Assembly: GCA_036736205.1 (NCBI GenBank)
Contig: DAINMX010000070.1
Location: forward strand, 1-27,191
Length of the DNA stretch: 27,191 nucleotides
DNA from: XYA12-FULL-58-9 sp001798605
GTDB lineage: Bacteria > Myxococcota > XYA12-FULL-58-9
Direction: 5' to 3'
The notes beneath the pieces are model-generated. The model did no database searches and was not told the DNA's origin. It saw only the letters and a list, made by a program, of their open reading frames with translations. Every line of letters starts with the position of its first letter. Positions within the stretch are counted from its first letter, which is position 1. Positions 15,267 to 23,252 of the stretch are shown in pieces. The position numbers and the translations under genes are program-made.

Positions 15267-15806
15267 TTATTTATTCTTGGCCTTCTTGCCGGCCTTCTTC
15301 TTGCCCTTTTGGCCCTTCTTCTTACCCTTGCCCGCGTCTTGGGTCGCAGGATACTTTGCGATGTAGGACGCGTAATCGAACTTCCAGTCCTCTTCCACCT
15401 TGCTGAAGGGGATGGCCCGCTCTTGTTCGCCTGCGGTGGCCTTCACTGTGGCGGTGGTACCGCCTTCGGCGATCTCTGCCTCACCACAGGCAACTTCGCC
15501 GATCTTGGCGAACATGGCTTCTTTGACACCCTCACCTGCCATCGCCTCGCCCGCACCTGCGGTGCAAAGGGCGGCGAACGCCTCGGCATCTTTGGCCTTA
15601 GCAGCCTCAACGAGTTTGCCGCAGACCTCTGCTGGCCCTGGCTTCACCTCGGCGGGTGCCGCATTGGCGGCAGGCGCAGCAGCGGCATCCGGGGCAGCTG
15701 CGTCAACCGCAGGGGCTTCGTCCGTGGGGGCCTCTGGGGCTTCTTCACACGCCCAAAGACCGAAACATGGCACTACCAGCAACATAGAAAGCTTTCGCAG
15801 CTTCAT
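15267..15806 (-). CDS. Lipoprotein of unknown function
   Basis: Seen: 179 residues. The signal peptide MKLRKLSMLLVVPCFGLWAC has its lipobox at residues 17-20 (LWAC, lipidated Cys20). An Ala/Pro/Glu-rich linker follows (about residues 21-58), then a globular part with three cysteines (CGKL, ALCTAGAG and VACGEAE), a KVEEDWKFDYASY segment, and finally a ~25-residue tail of Lys/Gly with almost no other residues. The middle resembles small DUF4878-like or nuclear-transport-factor-like folds only loosely. Start: ATG at 15806 with AAGGAG nine and GGAG four bases upstream; the frame extends to 15839 without support. It is monocistronic and followed by a strong terminator. A possible promoter (TTGACC at 15885-15890, TACGCA at 15862-15867) lies upstream. 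Confidence 0.88.
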   Translation of the reverse strand: MKLRKLSMLLVVPCFGLWACEEAPEAPTDEAPAVDAAAPDAAAAPAANAAPAEVKPGPAEVCGKLVEAAKAKDAEAFAALCTAGAGEAMAGEGVKEAMFAKIGEVACGEAEIAEGGTTATVKATAGEQERAIPFSKVEEDWKFDYASYIAKYPATQDAGKGKKKGQKGKKKAGKKAKNK

Positions 15807-15899
15807 AGATCTCCACTCCTTGCGATGATCTGTAGCCAAACTACTTAGTCATTTGTGAGTCTGCGTACCGCGGCGACGTCTACAGGTCAAGCATCAATC

Positions 15900-16400
15900 T
15901 CAAGCCGACGCCATCATCGCGTGCGCCCGTGCCGCTACCGCAAATGCTCGCTTCGTCGCATCATTCGAGCCGTCAGGATCGGCGTCGATGACCTTGGCCA
16001 AGAGCTCTGCTGCCCGCACCATGGCGCCCGTAGCGATATGAACCTCCGCCAGGGCCACGAGACCATCCGGCAACTCGGGATGGCGCGATAACACCGCATC
16101 GACCCTCTGCCTGGCCGCGTCACTCTTTCCGTCTTTGAGAAGAATCTCTGCGGCAAGTAGACTCGGCATAGGCTCGGTGCGATCGAGCTCCTCGAGCATG
16201 TCCAACATCATCAACGCCCGCTCATGGCTGCCATCGTCGATGAAGAACTGCGCTCGCCCCTTGAGCGCTGCAAGGTACTCGGGCGCCATACCCACAAGAT
16301 CCTTGAGCTCGCGCTCTCCCTTGGCATAGGCCTCGAGCTCCGCATCTGAGATGGGGGCCGCGATGGCGTCGGTGTTGGCATCGTTTGCTTTGCTGTTCAT
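15900..16400 (-). CDS. TPR protein, candidate secretion chaperone
   Basis: Seen: 166 residues, almost entirely helical, with about three tetratricopeptide-type helix pairs: YLAALKGRAQFFIDDGSHERALMML, LLAAEILLKDGKSDAARQRVD and LVALAEVHIATGAMVRAAELLAKVI. Its small size and TPR content match SycD/LcrH-type class II chaperones of type III secretion, which bind translocator proteins. The match is at the level of architecture only; a generic TPR adaptor is equally possible. Start: ATG at 16400 with GGAGA six bases upstream, not the upstream open frame to 16463. It is the last gene of a run of minus-strand genes, 22 nt after the 716-residue protein, its most likely partner. Confidence 0.85.
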   Translation of the reverse strand: MNSKANDANTDAIAAPISDAELEAYAKGERELKDLVGMAPEYLAALKGRAQFFIDDGSHERALMMLDMLEELDRTEPMPSLLAAEILLKDGKSDAARQRVDAVLSRHPELPDGLVALAEVHIATGAMVRAAELLAKVIDADPDGSNDATKRAFAVAARAHAMMASA

Positions 16401-16422
16401 TTTCTTCTCCGTTGACGGCCAC

Positions 16423-18573
16423 TCAACTGCCGATCTTGCGAATGATCGACATGGCCGTATCATGTAGCATCTTGGAAATGTTCGACATCATTTGCAGAGT
16501 CTGCTGCTCCTGCTGCAACGCGTTCTGCAAATCCATATTGGCAAGCTGGGCATCACCCCCGGCGGTTTCGAGCTCCTCCTCGAGCTCTTGGATGTACTCA
16601 TCGAGGGATTCCTTGGTCGGCAACCGACCCTCGGTCCCACCGCCGCCCGCATCGTCTTGGCCGGCATCCCCTTGGCCGTCGCCGTTTGCGTCGGTGAGGG
16701 CACTGCCGGACTTGTCAAGGTGGCCGGTGTCGCACGGGGAAAGGGTTCCATTGCCCTCCATGTAGGCAAGAGTGTCCGCGAGTTTGTCCTGCGATTGCTG
16801 CAACTGATGCTCTGCATTGTCGAGCCCGAGACCCGAGGCCCCGCCCCCCGCAGCCGCCCACACATCGAGAAATTCCTGCAGCTCTGGCCCTGCTTCACCA
16901 AGGAACTCCCACTGCTGGGGATTGGCATCGGCAAAAACTCTTTTGCCATCACAGCCCTGCAACATCATGGAGACAATCGTCTCGTCGGCTTTCGGATCGT
17001 GGGAAAGCATGGCCTCAAAGACGCTCTTGACCTGCTCCGGCGTCTTCTCCCACATCACCGCCCGCATCTTGACCCGTATGACCTGCCGCCGTGGGTCATC
17101 TGTGGGCAGCGACAGATACTCGGCATAGAGATCACCCAACGACGCCAGGGCTGGATCGTCCGGCCAGTCCAGCGCTCGTTTGGATTGCTGATATTTGTCC
17201 AAGATTGTTTGGGTGTGTGACCCCATGCCATCGTACACGAGTTTGTCCAGTTCTTGATTGTTCGCGTCGAGAAGCGCTTGCACCTGGGATGGCGTCGCGA
17301 CATTCACCAGGAGAGCAATCATGTTGTCACCGTAGTCGCTCTCATCGTTCTTCTCGCCGTATTCGCGAGCGAAAACCGCGGCGGCCATGAAGATCTGCCT
17401 GACATCGCTCGCCGGCAGTTGAGGAATCGCCTCCTGGAACATCTGGAAGGCTGCGGATGCCGCACTTTCACCCGCAAATCCGTGACTCTTGCACCACTTC
17501 TTGAAATTGTTGGCGCGCTTCACCGGGTCGGAGGCAACCGCCAGAGAACGCACCAACGCTTTGATCGCGTCCAACGCGTCTGATTGGACCTCCCCCGAGA
17601 ACGGCTCAAAAATTGAAACCAATGCGGCCGGCAGCGGAATCGGTGGAGCGTCATTCAGGTTGCCTGCGTTGGCATCGGGATCGAGGTCATCGTCAAACCC
17701 ATCACTGTTGTCACCACTTTCGTCCGCGCCATTGCCTTTTCCGTCTTGCCAGGTAGCAGCGAAGTCGTCATCGGAGAGAAACAAGTCGAAATCGAGATCG
17801 CCCGGGTCTTCGCCTTTGGCAATAGCCTGCTTCCACTCGCGCACCTGGTTGATCTTGGCGCGAATCTTCTTGCGCAGCTCGTTGAGGCGCTCCACCTCGT
17901 CGGCGTAGTCCTTGAGGATCTCATTTTGTAACAAATAGGACTCGCGCAGCACCGCCTGCACAAAGGCGTTGACGTCCATGCCCATGGGGAAGCTGCCCCG
18001 TGCCCCATACATGCTATTTGTCAGGGCCGCTTTGGCTCGCTCGAGGCCATGGGACTCGGCCAGGGACTCACTGATGTTCGCAACCAGACCGCGGGGCACC
18101 CTCGTCTTGGCATCGGTGTACTTGGCAACGCCGTCGCTCAAACAAAGCATCATGCCCTGGCGCACCTTGTCGGTGTTTCCCATGCCGTGGCTGCGAAGAC
18201 CGCTTTGTTGTTTGAGCAGTGCCTGCTCGAGCTGGCCGAGCTTGGCCAAGACTCCGGCGGATGGCGATGCGTCCTTGTCCATGCCCACGGCCAAGCCAAG
18301 ACTCCGTGCCGGAGGATTGTCACCATGGCCGCGCAAACCGGCAAACGGATTAGGCCCGTGACCTTTGTCGTCTGCGACCTGCGACTGCGCCAACACATGG
18401 GAGACGGCCTTGACGGACACGCCGCGCTCGATGCCATCGACGCCCGCGCTCGCCGTGGCGGCAGAGGCCTTCTCCTGCCTCGCGGCCTCCTTGGGCTCTT
18501 GCTCATGCCTGTGTATCTCTCGCTGCAAAACTTCGCGACGAATGGACTCGTTTTTGTCACTGACCTGGGTCAT
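16423..18573 (-). CDS. Large helical protein, paralogue A (possible secreted, type-III-related)
   Basis: Function not recognised. Seen: 716 residues in five parts: a polar Glu/Ala-rich N-terminus (1-100); a helical block (105-245) with KVRQGMMLCL, then FVQAVLRESYLLQNEILKDY running into coiled coil; an Asp-rich linker (258-310); a long helical middle (about 310-600) with no motif I know; and a C-terminal segment (last ~60) with LDEYIQELEEELE, AQLANMDLQNALQ and SNISKMLHDTAMSIIRKI. The end and the VLRESY block are shared with the adjacent 585-residue protein. The last helix (SN..K...D....II) recalls the C-terminal polymerisation helix of needle/EspA-type proteins; this is inference. No signal peptide or membrane segment is seen. 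Start: ATG at 18573 with GGAG six bases upstream. Confidence 0.93.
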   Translation of the reverse strand: MTQVSDKNESIRREVLQREIHRHEQEPKEAARQEKASAATASAGVDGIERGVSVKAVSHVLAQSQVADDKGHGPNPFAGLRGHGDNPPARSLGLAVGMDKDASPSAGVLAKLGQLEQALLKQQSGLRSHGMGNTDKVRQGMMLCLSDGVAKYTDAKTRVPRGLVANISESLAESHGLERAKAALTNSMYGARGSFPMGMDVNAFVQAVLRESYLLQNEILKDYADEVERLNELRKKIRAKINQVREWKQAIAKGEDPGDLDFDLFLSDDDFAATWQDGKGNGADESGDNSDGFDDDLDPDANAGNLNDAPPIPLPAALVSIFEPFSGEVQSDALDAIKALVRSLAVASDPVKRANNFKKWCKSHGFAGESAASAAFQMFQEAIPQLPASDVRQIFMAAAVFAREYGEKNDESDYGDNMIALLVNVATPSQVQALLDANNQELDKLVYDGMGSHTQTILDKYQQSKRALDWPDDPALASLGDLYAEYLSLPTDDPRRQVIRVKMRAVMWEKTPEQVKSVFEAMLSHDPKADETIVSMMLQGCDGKRVFADANPQQWEFLGEAGPELQEFLDVWAAAGGGASGLGLDNAEHQLQQSQDKLADTLAYMEGNGTLSPCDTGHLDKSGSALTDANGDGQGDAGQDDAGGGGTEGRLPTKESLDEYIQELEEELETAGGDAQLANMDLQNALQQEQQTLQMMSNISKMLHDTAMSIIRKIGS

Positions 18574-18587
18574 CACAATCTCCTGGG

Positions 18588-20345
18588 TTAGGCGCTAACC
18601 TTGCGAATCATTGCCATCGAGGTGTCGTGCAGAATCTTGCTTATGTTCGACATCATCTGCAGGGTTTGCTGCTGCTTCTGCAAAGCGTTCTGCAGATCGA
18701 CATTGGCGAGCTGGGCATCGTCACCGATGGAGTTGAGCTTCTGCTCGAGAGTCTCGATGTACTCGTCCATCTGCTTCATTGTATTGATGGGCCGCGGGGC
18801 ACCGGCGATGGGGTTGGTTTGCTCAACCTCTTCTTGCTTGGCGAGGTTGACCTGGTTTTCGAGCTCGAGCGCTGGCCCGAGGGCGTTGAGAAGCTTCCTC
18901 GCTTCGTCGCCTTTGATTTCGAGGTTTTCGTGTGCAATGATCTGTTCAGCCGACATCCCCCTGTGTTGGCCACGCCAACTCCTCGCTACCTTCGTTGCCT
19001 TCTTTTCAAAATCGGAGAGCGGTCGACCGATCTCATCAGCAAGCTCATTGGCAGCAAGGCGCGCCATCATGATGAACTCGTCTGATTCTGAACCGCCGAG
19101 GTCGAGCTTCTCTTCCTCGTAGCCTTGGGCAATCATAAACATGAACTGGGCCGGTTCGAGATTCCTGTAGACCTCGAGAATCTCTTCGTCATCGGTAATG
19201 CCGTCGAAGAGCTCGTGGAGAAGTGGCTTGAGATACATCTTTAGATCGTCTTTGTTCATCCTGCCTACGGCCGAGCAAAGCTCGTCGAGACGGTCCCGCA
19301 TGAAGTCCTCGTTGCCGGCAGCGGCGGTCCCCTTCATCATCTCGAGGATTTCTTTGTCCGTTCCCGTCAAACGCGACGGGCCATTGAGGATTTGCAACTG
19401 CCGCTGCAAGAATGAGCCGGTTGAGCTATCGCTTGCGGCGTCGGCCGCGGCGCTCTGATAGTAGGCGGCGTCTTCTTCCGAGAGAGTCAGAGTAACAATG
19501 TCGCCATTGTCGTCGAGCTCACGCCAGAGGAAGGGCTCATCGGCGCGATAGGTTTCATCTTTGCCGAGCAGAGATTGCAGGCTCGCCCAGACGCTCTTCG
19601 TCTGCCGCGCCGGCTCGAGAAGCTCCTCGCGCAACGTCTTCTTCTGCTTGTTGAGACGGCGCACGCGCTCACCGTAGTCCCACAGCAATTGGTTCTGCAG
19701 TTGGTAGGACTCCCGTAGCACTCGCTGAACAAGAGCCTGTACGCTCATCTTCATGCCGGCAAAGAAACGGCCCTCGAGCTTGAGCACAGCGTCGACTTCT
19801 TCCCTGGTGACCATGGCACCTTTGTCGGCGATGAGTTGGGAAAGACGTTTCATGGCTTCGTTGTCGAGGGGAAATTGCCTATGCCGAAGGGCGTTGCCGT
19901 CACAGGTGAGAAGCATCGAGCCTTGCCGCAATTTGGCAAAGCTGTCACCAAACTTGCCGCCTAGCTTCTTCTCCAGAGCGACGAGTCTTGCGAGGACGCC
20001 AAAATCCAGGTCGAGCTCATTGTCTAGTTTGTTCGAGGTCTCTGCGACACGACGCGGGGTTTGGTGGGCGTTTTGCCGCGCGAGCTTGTCGAAGGGATTG
20101 TCGCCGACGCGGCGAGTGTTCCCATCGTCACGTGATCTGTTTGCGTCCTTGGGAGGGGACTCCCGAGTGAAGGCATCCCGAGACTCGGCGGGGCTGTCCA
20201 CCGTCGATTCGGCGGCAGGGATGACCCCCAAGTCGACTCCAAGGCCGAGGGTACCGACCCCGTAGCCTGGCCCAACGGTTGTCGCGGAGATGCCGGGTGT
20301 TGACGTTGCCGTCGTACTCGTTGGTGTCATATTGGCTTCATTCAC
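18588..20345 (-). CDS. Large helical protein, paralogue B (possible secreted, type-III-related)
   Basis: Function not recognised. Seen: 585 residues. The N-terminal ~40 are Thr/Ser/Gly-rich and unstructured (MTPTSTTATSTPGIS...), the composition often found in type III secretion signals. Residues 108-245 form the block shared with paralogue A: LARLVALEKKLGG, FAKLRQGSMLL, then LVQRVLRESYQLQNQLLWDY and coiled coil. The middle (about 290-500) includes LKMYLKPLLHELFDGITDDEE and differs from A. The last ~60 residues (MDEYIETLEQKLN, AQLANVDLQNALQ, SNISKILHDTSMAMIRKV) are nearly identical to those of A. The motif VLRESY falls at residue ~209 in both. Start: GTG at 20345 with AGGAGA about six bases upstream. 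It lies 14 nt before paralogue A, so co-transcription is nearly certain. Confidence 0.93.
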   Translation of the reverse strand: MNEANMTPTSTTATSTPGISATTVGPGYGVGTLGLGVDLGVIPAAESTVDSPAESRDAFTRESPPKDANRSRDDGNTRRVGDNPFDKLARQNAHQTPRRVAETSNKLDNELDLDFGVLARLVALEKKLGGKFGDSFAKLRQGSMLLTCDGNALRHRQFPLDNEAMKRLSQLIADKGAMVTREEVDAVLKLEGRFFAGMKMSVQALVQRVLRESYQLQNQLLWDYGERVRRLNKQKKTLREELLEPARQTKSVWASLQSLLGKDETYRADEPFLWRELDDNGDIVTLTLSEEDAAYYQSAAADAASDSSTGSFLQRQLQILNGPSRLTGTDKEILEMMKGTAAAGNEDFMRDRLDELCSAVGRMNKDDLKMYLKPLLHELFDGITDDEEILEVYRNLEPAQFMFMIAQGYEEEKLDLGGSESDEFIMMARLAANELADEIGRPLSDFEKKATKVARSWRGQHRGMSAEQIIAHENLEIKGDEARKLLNALGPALELENQVNLAKQEEVEQTNPIAGAPRPINTMKQMDEYIETLEQKLNSIGDDAQLANVDLQNALQKQQQTLQMMSNISKILHDTSMAMIRKVSA

Positions 20346-20355
20346 GGTGTGTCTC

Positions 20356-20895
20356 CTATTTGCGCGTGCGGTTGATGCGTTCGAGAAGAGTCGACGACGT
20401 CAGGCCAACCTTGGCGAGAAAATCCGAGTGCTTGGCGAGAGCCTTTTTGCCATTGAGAGCGACAGCGCCGTCATCGAGGAGCGAGAAGAAAGAGATTAAC
20501 TGGTCACAGTGCTTCGCCCGCACCTGAGCCTCCTCGGCATCGAGCTGTCTTCTTCTTGCGTCTATCTCATCGAGCCCTGCCTTGAGCTTGTCGGCCTTGC
20601 CGCGCACAAAAAAGTCGATTGTCTCGACCAGCTCCTGGGCGTCCGAGCGCGGGGCAACATCCCGTGCATCGGCTTGACCAAAGGTTCTGGGCGCTTCCGA
20701 GGTTGCGGTGCGCGAATCTTCTCTGGTGAGACCGTCGCCCCGTTCGATTGCCTTTTTGACCTGAAAGGTGGTCCGGCCTTTGCGCAGAGCCGGATTCACC
20801 TGAAGCATCTTGCGTACGACCTGCTCGTCGACGATCAGTTTCTTCGCGCCTGCGGGCTGTTGATCATTCATCGGGGGTGGCTGCCAGCGACTCAT
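20356..20895 (-). CDS. Small helical protein of unknown function upstream of the paralogue pair
   Basis: Not recognised. Seen: 179 residues. The N-terminal half is polar and probably disordered (Gln, Pro, Ser, Thr, Arg). The C-terminal half is helical, with a charged coiled-coil-like stretch (KLKAGLDEIDARRRQLDAEEAQV) followed by a short globular helix bundle ending in LLERINRTRK. There is no signal peptide, membrane segment or cysteine motif of note. Start: ATG at 20895 has GGAG seven bases upstream; the open frame to 21024 and the ATG at 20871 lack such a site. It lies 10 nt before paralogue B, so it belongs to the same transcript and may act in export or regulation of the pair. Confidence 0.82.
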   Translation of the reverse strand: MSRWQPPPMNDQQPAGAKKLIVDEQVVRKMLQVNPALRKGRTTFQVKKAIERGDGLTREDSRTATSEAPRTFGQADARDVAPRSDAQELVETIDFFVRGKADKLKAGLDEIDARRRQLDAEEAQVRAKHCDQLISFFSLLDDGAVALNGKKALAKHSDFLAKVGLTSSTLLERINRTRK

Positions 20896-20983
20896 GGCTC
20901 TGCTCCATTGCCACTTTGGTGCCAAATGGGTTTCGTAAAAAAAGAAGGAAATCCAACCCTGTGCGCTTACGCAGAGATGCGGC

Positions 20984-21005
20984 GCAAGATGGTGTCCTAT
21001 CTTGC
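20984..21005. repeat. Inverted repeat between the two small cluster genes
   Basis: GCAAGAT (20984-20990) and ATCTTGC (20999-21005) form a perfect 7-bp stem with an 8-nt loop, in the 196-nt gap between the genes ending at 21092 and starting at 20895. A second hairpin, GATCGG-TGGGAG-CCGATC (21076-21093), overlaps the stop codon of the upstream gene. Neither has a clear T-run; they could be an operator and a weak attenuator. Confidence 0.35.
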
Positions 21006-21091
21006 AAAGGGCGTGTCCCATCATGGAACACGGCTCGAAACGGGTTACACGAGCGTCGCGAAGAACCGAGCTAACGATCGGTGGGAGCCGA

Positions 21092-21382
21092 TCAGCCTGC
21101 CATCCGCTTCGAGCTCTCTATCTCTTCCACCCGCCGGGATACGTCTGAGGTTGCGTGGCTGAGGATGCGGATGAAGTCGTCGATGTTCTGGAGCTTGCTG
21201 AACAGGGGTTCGAGACTCGCCCGTACCTCCTCTCGGAAAGCGTCAAGAGATTGGACCTGTTCCGACATCATCGATAGCCATTCCAACGACTTGCGTCGAG
21301 TGGCCACGAGCTGGTCGAGCTTTTTGTCCATCGCTATCAGGCGATCTTCAAACGACAGGGTGAGTGAGTTTTTGTTTGCCAT
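21092..21382 (-). CDS. Short coiled-coil protein of unknown function
   Basis: Not recognised. Seen: 96 residues, nearly all helical with heptad-like spacing of hydrophobic residues (IAMDKKLDQLVATRRKSLEWL, LEPLFSKLQNIDDFIRIL) and a charged C-terminus. No Cys, signal peptide or membrane segment. The size and pattern would fit a small chaperone, a stator-like helix or a needle-type subunit, but no motif decides. Start: ATG at 21382 with only a weak GGA nearby. It is the first minus-strand gene of the cluster, separated by 196 nt from the next, and divergent from the Lon-domain gene. Cluster membership rests on strand and position only. Confidence 0.72.
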   Translation of the reverse strand: MANKNSLTLSFEDRLIAMDKKLDQLVATRRKSLEWLSMMSEQVQSLDAFREEVRASLEPLFSKLQNIDDFIRILSHATSDVSRRVEEIESSKRMAG

Positions 21383-21466
21383 TGTCCGTCAGCCTAGCAC
21401 GCACATTTGCCTACACCCAAAAATCGGCACCTCTTCCCCTTGCCAAAAAACCGTGGGGCTTGATAG

Positions 21467-22141
21467 TTGCAGAGTGTGGACCAAGGGATCTCAGAAGGTG
21501 GGTTGATCGAAAGCGTGCCGGTGTTTCCACTGCCCGCCGCGGTCCTATTTCCTGGTATCGTCATTCCGCTGCACATCTTCGAGGCTCGCTATTGTTCCAT
21601 GATGGCAGACACCATGGCCGACGACGAGCGCATGGCCATTGCGATGATCAAGGCAGGCACCGAGGACGACGATGCCCCCGAAGTACATTCTGTTGCCGGC
21701 ATTGGCCACGTCATCCATTGCGAAAAACTCCTCGGTGGCCGCTACAATGTATTGGTGCAGGGAATCGGCCGCATCAAATTGCTCGAGGAGCTCAAGGGTG
21801 AGCAAGAGTATCGCCGGTTTCGTGCCCAATGGGTGCCGCAGCCGACCGACGACGACATCGAGGAAGCCAAGTTCGAGCTGTTGCGATTGCAGGGCTGTGT
21901 CATCAGCCTGATGGGTTCAATTCTCCAGACAGACGCTGAGCTGGTGGAGGTGTTGCGCTCGACGTCCGACCCCGTCAAGCTCGCAGACATCCTCGGTGCC
22001 ACGGTGGTTGGCAAGGTCGAGCAGCAACAGGATCTGCTCAACACCCTGCATCTGAAGAAACGCATCGCCAAACTCATCGACTTGATGGTCGATGTGTTGG
22101 CCACCACTGGCGAAATCCCGCCTGGAGCACAATCCAACTGA
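21467..22141 (+). CDS. Lon N-terminal (substrate-binding) domain protein without protease
   Basis: Seen: about 224 residues matching the LON substrate-binding domain alone: VPVFPLPAAVLFPGIVIPLHIFEARY at the start of the domain, the AGIGHVIHCEKLLGGRYNVLVQGIGRIKLLEEL strand pair, then a helical bundle. There is no AAA+ or serine-lysine protease part, so this is a stand-alone protein like those (YcaC/PUA-like LON-SBD proteins) common in many bacteria; proposed roles in protein quality control are unproven. Start: TTG at 21467 (GGGG eight bases upstream) is listed. TTG at 21503 with AGAAGG four bases upstream gives the more usual N-terminus, so up to 12 residues may be extra. It is divergent from the coiled-coil gene. 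Confidence 0.85.
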   Translation: MQSVDQGISEGGLIESVPVFPLPAAVLFPGIVIPLHIFEARYCSMMADTMADDERMAIAMIKAGTEDDDAPEVHSVAGIGHVIHCEKLLGGRYNVLVQGIGRIKLLEELKGEQEYRRFRAQWVPQPTDDDIEEAKFELLRLQGCVISLMGSILQTDAELVEVLRSTSDPVKLADILGATVVGKVEQQQDLLNTLHLKKRIAKLIDLMVDVLATTGEIPPGAQSN

Positions 22142-22354
22142 CAGCCAATTGCAGAATTGTTGACGGGGTGGTGTCTGGCAGTCGAAAATCTACTACACTT
22201 GCGGAACGAAACTCCCTCGAATTGAAGGGGAAGGCATTGGCAGTTAATCTGGTTTCCCCGAAGCAAAAATTGTCCCCATTATCTGTCACACACAGTTGTC
22301 TTACAGGACATCTATTTTCTTTGAGTCCGAATTACTCCATGCAAGGAGGTCCGA

Positions 22355-22675
22355 ATGAAGTTGATCGTTAAGGCTCGGCACATGAACTTGACACCAGCGC
22401 TCAAGGCACATGCGGAGGACAAACTCGGTGAGGCTATCACGCGCTTCTATGACGGTCCGGCGGCAACCCTCGAAATCGAGCTTGGTGAGTTGGGCCGTAC
22501 CAAAGATGGTCTAGACAAAGAGTGCCGGGTGACGGCGTTTATTCCCAAGGGCAAAGCGATCACCATCACTGAGGTCTCTGACGACATGTACAAGGCGATC
22601 GACCTCGCCCGAGATCGACTCGTCGAAACGGTCAAGAGACAACTCGACAAGAAGCGCGAAGCCCGCAAGGCATGA
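22355..22675 (+). CDS. hpf: Ribosome hibernation promoting factor, short form
   Basis: Binds the 30S decoding region and shuts down translation in stationary phase or stress. Seen: 106 residues, the HPF/YfiA domain alone: MKLIVKARHMNLTPALKAHAEDKL, then strand segments with VTAFIPKGKAITITE and the C-terminal helix MYKAIDLARDRLVETVKRQLDKKRE. It lacks the C-terminal dimerisation domain of the long form, so a separate 100S-forming partner would be needed. Start: ATG at 22355 with a very strong AAGGAGG site five bases upstream. There is a 213-nt untranslated region upstream with no other feature I can support. Confidence 0.95.
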   Translation: MKLIVKARHMNLTPALKAHAEDKLGEAITRFYDGPAATLEIELGELGRTKDGLDKECRVTAFIPKGKAITITEVSDDMYKAIDLARDRLVETVKRQLDKKREARKA

Positions 22676-22760
22676 GTCCGCTGTCGAGGGTGCCTCACAT
22701 GCGCCGCCCTTAATCCACACAACCTGCGCCAATGCTTCGGTGCATCGGAGAATTCCGGCA

Positions 22761-22788
22761 TTGGCTGTCGGCGTATTTTTGCTAGACT
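22761..22788 (+). promoter_or_regulatory. Candidate promoter for the 139-aa unknown gene
   Basis: TTGGCT (22761-22766), 16 bp, then TAGACT (22783-22788), 35 bp before the ATG at 22823. Both boxes match the consensus at four positions or so. Confidence 0.45.
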
Positions 22789-22822
22789 CAACCCTCGTCA
22801 TGGAGCCACACGAGAATAGAAC

Positions 22823-23242
22823 ATGTTCCATCCAGTGACTCAAAGTGTCGCCCGCGCGCTTGGCGCTCGCGCACATCCACCACCGCCCAAGGTACCGCCG
22901 CTATCCAAAAAGCAGATGAATGACTTCGCCAAGTTGATTGCGACGCACCCTTCTCGCGCAGAGATTGCGCGCGGCTTGTTGGCGTTAGCGGTACGCTTAC
23001 ACACCCTCGACTTCAAATTGGCGCGCAATCAATTGTTGCTGTTATGCGGTTTCGGGCTCAGCGAAGAGGAACTCCGGGATCACATCGAGTCAATGGGAAC
23101 CGAAGAGAGTCAAGCCCGACTGTTGATGGAAAAAACGAAGTCTTCGCAGACAAATCCTCTGGCCGATGCTCTGCGCCAAAAAGCTGCTCTCGGTGTTTCG
23201 GGTGCCAGGTTACGTGGACGACCGGGCAAAAAAACACAATAA
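22823..23242 (+). CDS. Protein of unknown function
   Basis: Not recognised. Seen: 139 residues. A Pro-rich stretch (HPPPPKVPPL) follows the first 17 residues; then a helical core of about 70 residues (MNDFAKLIATHPSRAEIARGLLALAVRLHTLDFKLARNQLL, GLSEEELRDHI) and a basic tail rich in Lys, Arg and Gly (RLRGRPGKKTQ) that could contact nucleic acid. No known motif is seen. Start: ATG at 22823 with a weak GAGAA site and a plausible promoter upstream. The stop is 10 nt from the convergent unknown gene at 23253-23726. Confidence 0.75.
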   Translation: MFHPVTQSVARALGARAHPPPPKVPPLSKKQMNDFAKLIATHPSRAEIARGLLALAVRLHTLDFKLARNQLLLLCGFGLSEEELRDHIESMGTEESQARLLMEKTKSSQTNPLADALRQKAALGVSGARLRGRPGKKTQ

Positions 23243-23252
23243 CACTGGTCAT

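Noticed and set aside
14952..15848. 298-codon plus-strand open frame across the tRNA region and the lipoprotein gene
   Set aside because: It begins inside the tRNA-Gln gene and reads antisense through the terminator and a well-supported lipoprotein; the hydrophobic run is a shadow of the Ala/Lys-rich lipoprotein codons.
16492..17220. 242-codon plus-strand open frame opposite paralogue A
   Set aside because: It is a shadow of a 716-codon gene with a good ribosome site; no motif in the antisense frame.
22160..22210. Possible sigma-54-type or sigma-70-type promoter upstream of hpf
   Set aside because: The TGGCA is not followed by GC at the right distance, and the TTGACG has no -10 at 16-18 bp.
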